Source of the DNA: an uncultured Eubacteriales bacterium
Lineage (GTDB): Bacteria; Bacillota; Clostridia; Oscillospirales; CAG-382
DNA length: 64,000 nucleotides
Reading direction: 5' to 3'
Assembly: GCA_900551295.1 (NCBI GenBank)
Contig: URVJ01000007.1
Location: 40,947-104,946 of the forward strand
Numbering within the stretch: position 1 is the first letter of the stretch; each line of letters starts with the position of its first letter. The notes beneath the pieces are model-generated. The model was not told the DNA's origin. It did not search any database and was given only the letters and a program-made list of their open reading frames with translations. Positions 1 through 6,939 of this stretch are shown one piece after another. The translations under genes and the position numbers were made by a program.

Positions 1-375
1 TATAACGAACTCGGAGTTGATCTTGACGTGTCAGAGTACGACGGATTTATGAATTACTATTCCACTGAATACGCAATTTTTGCAAACGACGCCGCAAAAG
101 AGCTTCTCGGCAATGATTTTGTCGGAACGGGACCGACAATAAGCCCGTGCTTTTTAATGAATGAACTTTTTTCTGAATGCTCGTATGAGGGAAACGCGTA
201 TATGAAGTTTACAAACTACGTCAGAAGTTTGCTTCCCGTAATAAACAAAAACGGATTTATCGACGAGAACGGAAATTTCTACACCGACGAAGACGATCTT
301 GATGAACAGCATAAAGAGGCTTTGCACAAGTTCAGAATTGTGGAAAAATACGTGTCGGATAACTTCTCAAAGTAA
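1..375 (+). CDS. C-terminal part of an unknown protein (5' end outside window)
   Basis: The reading frame is open from the first base to the stop at 373-375, giving at least 124 residues, so the start lies upstream of the window; the GTG at 28 is in frame but has no ribosome-binding site. The visible part is acidic, soluble-looking and rich in Asn, Tyr and Phe, with a charged helical tail (DLDEQHKEALHKF) and no membrane segment. I do not recognise the family. It shares the strand of the aromatic operon but is separated from it by a promoter, so it is probably a different transcription unit. Confidence 0.6.
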   Translation, partial: YNELGVDLDVSEYDGFMNYYSTEYAIFANDAAKELLGNDFVGTGPTISPCFLMNELFSECSYEGNAYMKFTNYVRSLLPVINKNGFIDENGNFYTDEDDLDEQHKEALHKFRIVEKYVSDNFSK

Positions 376-452
376 AACACTTTAAGAAACTGTAAACAAA
401 ACGCCGCATTAATGAATTATTTTAAATTTTTGTATTGATTTGCTGTTATGTG

Positions 453-481
453 TTGACATATTCGGCTTTGCATAGTAAAAT
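453..481 (+). promoter_or_regulatory. Sigma-A-type promoter of the aromatic operon
   Basis: TTGACA at 453-458 and TAAAAT at 476-481 are separated by exactly 17 bases, predicting a transcript start near 488-490. This leaves a leader of about 240 nt before tyrA, long enough for the leader peptide and attenuator that follow. Confidence 0.75.
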
Positions 482-515
482 ACTTTCATACACGAAAGAA
501 CACAGGTGACGGATA

Positions 516-614
516 ATGAAAATGTTTGATCTTATCAAAACTTATTTTTATTATTATTACGGCTTTGCTTTTAATACGGCAAGGTCTTTCGTCGTTGTGC
601 CTTCGGCTGCGTAA
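516..614 (+). CDS. Tyr/Phe-rich leader peptide of the aromatic operon
   Basis: A 32-codon ORF starts with ATG at 516, six bases after the ribosome-binding sequence AGGTGA (504-509), and stops with TAA at 612-614. It encodes MKMFDLIKTYFYYYYGFAF followed by NTARSFVVVPSAA. Five Tyr and five Phe codons occur, with Tyr-Phe-Tyr-Tyr-Tyr-Tyr at residues 10-15. It lies between the operon promoter and an intrinsic terminator, in front of genes making Tyr and Phe. This is the layout of amino-acid leader peptides such as those of enterobacterial pheA and trp. Its role as a sensor of charged tRNA-Tyr/tRNA-Phe is inferred. Confidence 0.8.
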   Translation: MKMFDLIKTYFYYYYGFAFNTARSFVVVPSAA

Positions 615-649
615 CAAAAAAGCAGTACATTGTTGATGTGCGAAAGACC
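583..649 (+). promoter_or_regulatory. Candidate antiterminator stem of the aromatic-operon attenuator
   Basis: GGTCTTTCG at 583-591, inside the leader peptide just after the Tyr/Phe codons, is perfectly complementary to CGAAAGACC at 641-649. The right arm shares bases 647-649 with the left arm of the downstream terminator, so the two structures compete. A second copy of CGAAAGA at 493-499, just before the leader ribosome-binding site, could pair with 585-591 instead and act as protector. A ribosome stalled on the Tyr run would keep 493-499 away from 583-591 and favour the antiterminator. Confidence 0.65.
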
Positions 650-684
650 GCGGTGATGAAAATTTCACTGCGGTTTGTTTTTTT
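647..684 (+). terminator. Attenuator terminator before tyrA
   Basis: ACCGCGGTGA (647-656) pairs with TCACTGCGGT (665-674) over ten base pairs including one G-U pair, with an eight-base loop, followed by TTGTTTTTTT. It lies between the leader-peptide stop and tyrA on the same strand, so it would end transcription before the structural genes unless the upstream antiterminator forms. Confidence 0.85.
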
Positions 685-729
685 GTTACAATATGATATG
701 TGAAAATAAAAATAAAGGGTGGTATAATT

Positions 730-1575
730 ATGACAGTGGGAATCGTGGGACTCGGACTTATAGGTGCGTCTCTTGCAAAGACAATAAAAAAGCATACGGA
801 CTTTGCGGTAATGGGATATGACATTTCCGAGGAAGTAATGGAATCGGCGCTAATCGACGGAACGATAGACGAGAGGCTTAATCTCGGCGGAGAGCATTGC
901 GATATGATACTTGTCGCGCTGTATCCCGACGACGTCGTGGATTTCGTAAGCAAAAACGCAGATCTGTTTAACGATACGATAGTCATCGACTGCGGCGGCA
1001 CAAAGAAAAAGGTCTGCGACAATCTTTTCCCGATTGCGCGCGAGCATGGATTTACCTTTATCGGCGGACATCCTATGGCAGGTATAGAAAAATCCGGATA
1101 TGCCGCGTCAACCGACAGTATGTTCGACGGCGCGTTTATGATTCTCGTGCCCGACGAAGGCATTGATAAGATGAAACTTGACTACGTAAAGATGTTCTTT
1201 ATCTCGATAGGCTTTCACAGAATAACGCTTACTACCGCAAAGGAACACGACGAGATAATAGCGTATACCTCTCAGCTTGCGCACGTCGTGTCAAGCGCAT
1301 ATGTAAAAAGCCCGACGTCGGTAAGAAACCTCGGATTTTCCGCAGGCAGCTTTAAGGATATGACAAGAGTTGCGTTCCTTAACGAACCTATGTGGACTGA
1401 GCTGTTTTTCCAGAATAAAGAATTTCTGTTAAATGAAGTTGATATTTTCATAGAGAATATGAAACAGTACCGTGAGGCTCTTGCAAACCTTGACAGAGAT
1501 AAGATGATGTCGCTGCTTGCAGAGGGCAAGAAACAGAGAGTAGCCGCGTGGACTGCGGTTTCGCAAAAGAAATAA
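730..1575 (+). CDS. tyrA: Prephenate dehydrogenase
   Basis: This enzyme oxidatively decarboxylates prephenate to 4-hydroxyphenylpyruvate with NAD(P)+, the committed step to tyrosine. The 281-residue product begins MTVGIVGLGLIGASLA with the Rossmann GLGLIG loop at residues 7-12, and carries the family motif GGHPMAG at about 112-118. The ATG at 730 was chosen over the in-frame ATG at 700 because AAGGGTGG precedes it and the Rossmann strand starts immediately. There is no C-terminal ACT domain, so tyrosine feedback through that domain is not expected; control may instead lie in the leader. It is the first gene of the operon and is followed by aroA after 26 bases. Confidence 0.95.
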   Translation: MTVGIVGLGLIGASLAKTIKKHTDFAVMGYDISEEVMESALIDGTIDERLNLGGEHCDMILVALYPDDVVDFVSKNADLFNDTIVIDCGGTKKKVCDNLFPIAREHGFTFIGGHPMAGIEKSGYAASTDSMFDGAFMILVPDEGIDKMKLDYVKMFFISIGFHRITLTTAKEHDEIIAYTSQLAHVVSSAYVKSPTSVRNLGFSAGSFKDMTRVAFLNEPMWTELFFQNKEFLLNEVDIFIENMKQYREALANLDRDKMMSLLAEGKKQRVAAWTAVSQKK

Positions 1576-1601
1576 GAATAATTTTTACCCGGAGGCAAAT
1601 C

Positions 1602-2858
1602 ATGACCGTAACGCTTGATCCAAAGACTATACTCGGAGGAACGCTGGATATAATTTCCTCAAAATCGGATATTCACCGCTGCATAATCTGTGCGGCATTT
1701 GCGGATAAGGAGACAGAAATAGAATTCTGCGGACTTTCAAAGGATATACTCACAACCGTCGAATGCGTCGAAAAGCTCGGAGCAAAGGCAGAGTTCAACG
1801 ATAAAAGAGTAAAGATATATCCTGCCGATGTCTCGGCAATACGTCAGGGACTTGTGCTCGATTGTCACGAGAGCGGAACTACCGCACGTTTTCTCTTGCC
1901 GATAGCGGCGCTTGTGTGCAGAAACTGTACCGTTACCGGAAGCGGAAGACTTCCCGAAAGACCGTTCAGCGCGCTTTGCAAGTCGCTTGAAGAACACGGA
2001 GCGCAGTTTTCGTCGGAAACTCTGCCCATAACCGTTAATAAGCCTAACGGCGGCAAAGGCACATATAAGATACCCGGAAATATCAGCTCTCAGTATGTAA
2101 GCGGACTGCTGCTCATGCTTGTTCTCGCAGGCGGCGGAAAGGTTGAGCTTACGACTCCGCTTGAGTCTGCCGGTTATGTAGATATGACGGTGTATACGCT
2201 AAAGCGTTTCGGCGTCGATGTAACTTGCGAAGACGGAAAATATACCGTGCCGGAAGGACAGAAGTTTGTTTCTCCCGGAAGAATAAAAGCGCAGGGCGAC
2301 TGGTCAAGTGCGGCGTTCTGGCTGTGTGCCGACGCACTCGGTGCAAACGTGTCGCTTAAAGGACTTGACGTAAACTGCCCGCAGGGCGACAGAATAATAC
2401 TTGATTATCTTGAAAAATTCGGTGCGGATAAGAAAATAAACGGCGATACGGTGTCTGTCGAGGCCGCGCGCTTAAAGGCAATAGAGATAGACGCAAAGAA
2501 CTGTCCCGATCTTGTTCCCGTGCTTGCGGTTACGGCATGCGCCGCAAAAGGCACTACAATAATAAAAGGCGCTGCAAGACTGCGGCTTAAAGAAAGCGAC
2601 AGAATAGAGTCTACCGTAAAGATGCTGAGAAGTCTCGGAGCAGACGCAGACGCACTTCCCGACGGCATGACAATACGCGGAAAAGGATACCTTGACGGCG
2701 GCGAGGTTGACGGCTGCAACGATCATCGTATCGTAATGTCCGCTGCGGTCGCGTCGCTTATCTGCCGTTCCCAGGTGGTCATAGACGGTGCGAGAGCCGC
2801 CGAAAAATCCTATTCGACGTTCTTTAACGATTTCGATAAGCTGACTTTGAAAAAATAA
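1602..2858 (+). CDS. aroA: 3-phosphoshikimate 1-carboxyvinyltransferase (EPSP synthase)
   Basis: It transfers enolpyruvate from PEP to shikimate-3-phosphate, the sixth step of the shikimate pathway. The 418-residue protein shows the substrate-binding SSKSD at 19-23, ESGTTARFLLP at 90-100, GRLPERPF, SQYVSGLLL, the LKESDRI motif and CNDHRIVMS, all diagnostic for this two-domain enzyme. The start at 1602 follows a strong GGAGG at 1591-1595; an upstream in-frame ATG at 1548 would overlap tyrA and give an untypical extension. Length is normal. It is second in the operon, 18 bases before aroC. Confidence 0.96.
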   Translation: MTVTLDPKTILGGTLDIISSKSDIHRCIICAAFADKETEIEFCGLSKDILTTVECVEKLGAKAEFNDKRVKIYPADVSAIRQGLVLDCHESGTTARFLLPIAALVCRNCTVTGSGRLPERPFSALCKSLEEHGAQFSSETLPITVNKPNGGKGTYKIPGNISSQYVSGLLLMLVLAGGGKVELTTPLESAGYVDMTVYTLKRFGVDVTCEDGKYTVPEGQKFVSPGRIKAQGDWSSAAFWLCADALGANVSLKGLDVNCPQGDRIILDYLEKFGADKKINGDTVSVEAARLKAIEIDAKNCPDLVPVLAVTACAAKGTTIIKGAARLRLKESDRIESTVKMLRSLGADADALPDGMTIRGKGYLDGGEVDGCNDHRIVMSAAVASLICRSQVVIDGARAAEKSYSTFFNDFDKLTLKK

Positions 2859-2876
2859 TTTCGGAGAAAGAAAACT

Positions 2877-3950
2877 ATGAATACATTCGGCGAAAAAATC
2901 AGAGTTACCGTGTTCGGACAGTCCCATGCTCCGGCAATAGGCGTGACGGTTGACGGACTTCCGTGCGGAGTGAGCATAGACCAAGAAGAACTTTATAAAT
3001 TCATGCTGCGGCGCGCACCCGGAACCTCAAATACGTCCACATCGCGTAAAGAGGCGGACAGACCCGTTATTGTTTCGGGACTTAACGATAAAGGACTTAC
3101 CTGCGGCGCTCCGCTTACCGCGCTCATTTATAATTCCGACGCACATTCAAAGGACTATTCCGAACTGTTTATGCGTCCGCGTCCGTCGCACGCTGATTTT
3201 CCGGCATGGATAAGATACGGAGAAAACTACGATATACGCGGCGGAGGACAGTTTTCCGGCAGACTTACCGCACCGCTTTGCATTGCCGGAGGAATACTCA
3301 TGCAGATACTCAAAGCAAAGGGAATACATATCGGTGCGCATATACTTTCGGTAAACGACGTAAGGGACTTCGGATTTGACATGGCAAATGTTTCGGCAAA
3401 TGAGCTTGAAAACATAAAGTCAAAGAATTTTCCGACTATTGACGACGCTGCCGCAGAGAGTATGAAGGAAAAAATACTTTTTGCAAAGCAGAATCTCGAT
3501 TCCGTCGGAGGTGTTGTGGAGTGTGCGGTCGTCGGACTTGAACCGGGACTCGGCGAGCCTGAGTTTTGCGGAATTGAGAACGCCGTTTCACAGGCGGCTT
3601 TTGCAATACCTGCGGTAAAGGGAATAGAATTCGGTTTAGGCTTTGAAAGTACGCTGCTTTACGGCTCGGAGAACAATGACGAATATGCTTTTGACGGGCA
3701 AAAAACTGTAACGCTTACAAATAATGCCGGCGGTATCTGCGGCGGAATGACAACGGGTATGCCGATAGTTTTCAGAACGGCGTTCAAACCTACACCGTCG
3801 ATTGCAAAGGCGCAGAACAGCGTTGACCTTGCGTCGCATGAAAATATAAAGCTTGAAATAAAGGGCAGACACGATCCTTGCGTTGTCGTAAGAGCAGTGC
3901 CTTGCGTTGAGGCGGCTGCCGCAATAGCGATAAGTCAGTTTGTACTTTGA
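2877..3950 (+). CDS. aroC: Chorismate synthase
   Basis: It converts EPSP to chorismate by an FMN-dependent trans-1,4 elimination and supplies the branch point for Phe and Tyr. The 357-residue product starts MNTFGEKIRVTVFGQSHAPAIG and contains the family signatures GQSHAPAIG, RPSHADF, RGGGQFSGRLTA and GRHDPC. A GGAGAAAG box precedes the ATG. Order and spacing place it as third gene of the aromatic operon, with only three bases before the next reading frame. Confidence 0.96.
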   Translation: MNTFGEKIRVTVFGQSHAPAIGVTVDGLPCGVSIDQEELYKFMLRRAPGTSNTSTSRKEADRPVIVSGLNDKGLTCGAPLTALIYNSDAHSKDYSELFMRPRPSHADFPAWIRYGENYDIRGGGQFSGRLTAPLCIAGGILMQILKAKGIHIGAHILSVNDVRDFGFDMANVSANELENIKSKNFPTIDDAAAESMKEKILFAKQNLDSVGGVVECAVVGLEPGLGEPEFCGIENAVSQAAFAIPAVKGIEFGLGFESTLLYGSENNDEYAFDGQKTVTLTNNAGGICGGMTTGMPIVFRTAFKPTPSIAKAQNSVDLASHENIKLEIKGRHDPCVVVRAVPCVEAAAAIAISQFVL

Positions 3951-3971
3951 TATATGGGAGAATTTAAAGAC

Positions 3972-5117
3972 ATGGAGCTTTCGGAACTCAGAAAACAGAT
4001 AGACGCGATAGATGATGAACTTGTATCGCTGTTCTTAAAAAGAATGGACGTATCGGGCGAGGTCGCAAAGGCGAAAATGCAGAGCAATACCGCCGTTATG
4101 GACAGCGGCAGGGAACGCGCAATAGTCTCGCGCCTTACAAAGGGACTCGACGACGATACCGCAAACTATGTGTCGGTGCTGTATTCGACGATATTTGAAA
4201 TAAGCCGCGCAAAGCAGAGAAAAATGCTCTCTCACGACACAAAACTTGCCGATGAGATAAAGGAAGCAAAGCTTTCGACCGACGAGCTGTTTCCGTATGC
4301 CGCCGACGTTGCGGTTCAGGGCGTTGAGGGTGCATATTCCCAGCACGCCTGCGACAGACTTTTCGTAAGACCCGATATAACCTATACCGAAAACTTCAAG
4401 GACGTCTTTAAGCTTGTCGATTCCGAAAAGTGCAGATACGGCGTCGTTCCGATAGAAAACAGCCTTCACGGCTCTGTCGGCGAGGTATACGATCTGCTTA
4501 AAGAATATAAAGATAAGATTCATATAGTGAGATGCGTGAGAATACCGATATATCATTCTCTGCTTGCCAAGAAAGGCGCTCAGCTTTCGGATATAAAAAA
4601 GGTGTATTCACACAGCCAGGCGATAGGGCAGTGCAGCGAATTTCTCGCGTTGCACCCCGATATTGAGGTGAATGTCTGCAAGAATACTGCGGCAGCCGCA
4701 AAAATGGTAGCCGAAAGCGACAGAGGAGATATTGCCGCAATTTCGTCAGCCGACTGCGCAGAGCTTTACGGACTCGGAATACTCAAAACCGATATACAGA
4801 ACAGCGATAATAACCATACGCGCTTTATCTGCATATCAAAAAAATTAGAAATATATCCCGGTGCGTCAAAAATAGGCATAATGTTCACCGTAAAGCATAA
4901 AGCCGGCAGCCTTTTCAATATGCTTGCGCGCTTTGCGTGCCTCGGAGTAAACCTCACAAAGCTTGAGAGCCGCCCCATAAAGGGCAGGGATTTTGAATTC
5001 ATGTTCTATGCCGAAATGGATATATACGGACTTTCGCCGGCACTTTTGTCATTCCTTTGCGAGCTTGACGACAGACCTGAAGAATTTGTATTCTTGGGCA
5101 ATTATTCGGAAATATGA
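3972..5117 (+). CDS. pheA: Bifunctional chorismate mutase / prephenate dehydratase
   Basis: It rearranges chorismate to prephenate and converts this to phenylpyruvate on the way to phenylalanine. Residues 1-90 form an AroQ-type chorismate mutase (LSELRKQIDAIDDELVSL). Residues about 105-285 form the prephenate dehydratase domain, with GVEGAYSQHA, VVPIENSLHGSVGEV and the catalytic HTRF. The C-terminus from about 300 is an ACT domain with ESRP, the Phe-binding motif, so feedback inhibition by Phe is likely. ATG 3972 was preferred to ATG 3954 because ATGGGAG at 3954-3960 serves as its ribosome-binding site. Confidence 0.95.
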   Translation: MELSELRKQIDAIDDELVSLFLKRMDVSGEVAKAKMQSNTAVMDSGRERAIVSRLTKGLDDDTANYVSVLYSTIFEISRAKQRKMLSHDTKLADEIKEAKLSTDELFPYAADVAVQGVEGAYSQHACDRLFVRPDITYTENFKDVFKLVDSEKCRYGVVPIENSLHGSVGEVYDLLKEYKDKIHIVRCVRIPIYHSLLAKKGAQLSDIKKVYSHSQAIGQCSEFLALHPDIEVNVCKNTAAAAKMVAESDRGDIAAISSADCAELYGLGILKTDIQNSDNNHTRFICISKKLEIYPGASKIGIMFTVKHKAGSLFNMLARFACLGVNLTKLESRPIKGRDFEFMFYAEMDIYGLSPALLSFLCELDDRPEEFVFLGNYSEI

Positions 5118-5144
5118 CGTTTTTTATATAAGGGGCGATTTGTT

Positions 5145-6410
5145 TTGATAACATACGGACTTTGCGGAAAAACACTTAAACACAGCTATTCAAAGCTGAT
5201 ACACGAAAAACTCGGAAACGGCGAATACAGACTTCTTAATCTCGAAAAAGACGAGTTTTACGAACTGCTCGAATCGCGTTCCTTTAAAGCCTGCAACGTG
5301 ACTATTCCGTACAAAAAGGACGCATACAGCCTCTGCACCGTGCTTTCAAAAGAGGCGCAGAGCATAGGCAGCGTAAATACCGTCGTCAATAAAAACGGGG
5401 TGCTTTACGGATATAATACCGACTATGCGGGCTTTGAATATATGCTGCGCCGTGCCGGAATTACGCTTGAGAATAAAAACGTCATAATACTCGGAACGGG
5501 CGGCACAAGCCTTACGGCACAGGCAGTCGCAAAGGACGGTGCGGCAAAGAGCATAACTGTCGTTTCGAGAACGGGAAAAGTTAATTATAACAATGTGTAC
5601 GATAAGACCGATACCGAGGTAATAATCAATACGACTCCTGTCGGAATGTATCCGGATAACGGCAGATGCGCCGTCGATGTTTCAAAATTCCCGAAACTTT
5701 GCGCGGTGGTTGACGTAATCTATAATCCGCTCAAAACAAAAATTCTTGCCGACGCGCAAAAACTCGGCATAAAGAATACCGGAGGACTGCCGATGCTCGT
5801 ATATCAGGCAGTAAAGGCGCATGAACTTTTCTTTGACACAGAGGTTCCTGCCGATGTTCCCGAAAAGATACTCTCAGAATGTCTGTTTGAAACGGCAAAT
5901 ATCGTACTTGTCGGAATGCCCGGCTGCGGAAAGACAAGTATCGGCACGGAGATTGCCAAAAAGCTCGGACGCGTGTTCCTCGATACCGATAAGTTTGTTG
6001 AGCAAAGCGGTCTGACAATACCCGAAATATTTGAACGCTACGGCGAAAAAGATTTCAGAAACCGTGAGACCGAGGCTGTCAAAATGCTTACCGCACTTTC
6101 GGGAAAGGTAATAGCAACCGGCGGAGGCAGTGTGCTGGATAGTGAAAACGTCCGAATGATGCACCAGAATGGAATTGTAGTTTATATCAAGCGCCCTCTT
6201 GATAAGCTTGCGACGGACGGCAGACCTTTAAGCGACGGCGGAATTGAAAAGCTGCAGAAACTGTTTGAGCAAAGGCGCGAGGTTTACCAAAATGTAAGCG
6301 ATATCGAGGTCGAAACCGACGGAGATATACAAAAGTGCGCCGAGAATATAATTGACGGCGTAAAAAAGAATATCGCGGTTCTCTGTCCCGGGAACGCCGC
6401 GGAGGAGTAA
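5145..6410 (+). CDS. aroE/aroK: Shikimate dehydrogenase - shikimate kinase fusion
   Basis: The 421-residue protein joins two consecutive pathway enzymes. Residues 1-245 are shikimate dehydrogenase: LKHSYSKLIH, NVTIPYK with the catalytic Lys, GSVNTVV, GYNTDYAGF, the dinucleotide-binding GTGGTSLTA and NTTPVGMYP. Residues about 250-421 are shikimate kinase: Walker A GMPGCGKTS at 257-265, LDTDKF for shikimate and Mg2+, FRNRE, ATGGGS and the lid Arg in DGRPLS. The start is TTG at 5145, seven bases after AGGGGCGA, and no ATG is nearby. Such fusions occur in some Clostridia. It may channel dehydroshikimate to shikimate-3-phosphate. Confidence 0.94.
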   Translation: MITYGLCGKTLKHSYSKLIHEKLGNGEYRLLNLEKDEFYELLESRSFKACNVTIPYKKDAYSLCTVLSKEAQSIGSVNTVVNKNGVLYGYNTDYAGFEYMLRRAGITLENKNVIILGTGGTSLTAQAVAKDGAAKSITVVSRTGKVNYNNVYDKTDTEVIINTTPVGMYPDNGRCAVDVSKFPKLCAVVDVIYNPLKTKILADAQKLGIKNTGGLPMLVYQAVKAHELFFDTEVPADVPEKILSECLFETANIVLVGMPGCGKTSIGTEIAKKLGRVFLDTDKFVEQSGLTIPEIFERYGEKDFRNRETEAVKMLTALSGKVIATGGGSVLDSENVRMMHQNGIVVYIKRPLDKLATDGRPLSDGGIEKLQKLFEQRREVYQNVSDIEVETDGDIQKCAENIIDGVKKNIAVLCPGNAAEE

Positions 6411-6415
6411 TTAAA

Positions 6416-6850
6416 ATGAAAATACTCGTAATAAACGGCCCGAACATAAATATGCTCGGCATAAGAGAAAAGAATATCTACGGCACAAAGAGCTATGCGG
6501 ATCTCTGTGAAATGCTTGAAAAGAAAGCAAAAGACGAAAACTTTGAAATCAAGCTTTTTCAGTCAAACCATGAGGGCGATATAGTCGATGAAATACAGAG
6601 CGCGTATCAAAAATACGACGGTATAGTAATAAACCCTGCCGCGTACACCCATACAAGCGTCGCAATACTCGACGCGCTCAAAGCTGTGTCTGTTCCGGCA
6701 GTAGAGGTTCACATCTCGGACGTTGATTCAAGAGAGGATTTCAGGCAGATCTCCTACGTTTCACACTACTGCTTTAAGACGATCAAAGGCGAAGGTTTTG
6801 ACGGATATATTCACGCGATAGACGAGATAGCAGCGTATATAAAAAAGTAA
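6416..6850 (+). CDS. aroQ: Type II 3-dehydroquinate dehydratase
   Basis: It dehydrates 3-dehydroquinate to 3-dehydroshikimate, the substrate of the AroE domain encoded just upstream. The 144-residue protein has the normal type II length and motifs: NGPNINMLG with the flexible Tyr loop after it (GIREKNIYG), QSNHEGDIVD, INPAAYTHTS and VEVHISD. It starts five bases after the fusion gene behind GGAGGAG and ends the operon before a terminator. DAHP synthase and dehydroquinate synthase are not in the window. Confidence 0.96.
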   Translation: MKILVINGPNINMLGIREKNIYGTKSYADLCEMLEKKAKDENFEIKLFQSNHEGDIVDEIQSAYQKYDGIVINPAAYTHTSVAILDALKAVSVPAVEVHISDVDSREDFRQISYVSHYCFKTIKGEGFDGYIHAIDEIAAYIKK

Positions 6851-6868
6851 ATAACATAAAAAATAAAA

Positions 6869-6908
6869 AAGCTAAGCGCGCGTTAAACGTACTTAGCTTG
6901 ATTTTTTG
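6869..6908 (+). terminator. Terminator between the convergent aroQ and glycosidase-like genes
   Basis: AAGCTAAG at about 6870-6876 pairs with CTTAGCTT at 6892-6899 around an AT-rich loop. It is flanked by A-runs on the left and GATTTTTT on the right, so it can work for both convergent genes. Confidence 0.8.
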
Positions 6909-6939
6909 CCTTTCGCGGCACATTTTGCCGTGCTTGCTT

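Noticed and set aside
489..729. T-box riboswitch upstream of tyrA
   Set aside because: ACCGCG occurs near the terminator, but the preceding GGTGG of the T-box bulge and the long stem I with a specifier loop are not seen. The Tyr/Phe leader peptide explains the region better.
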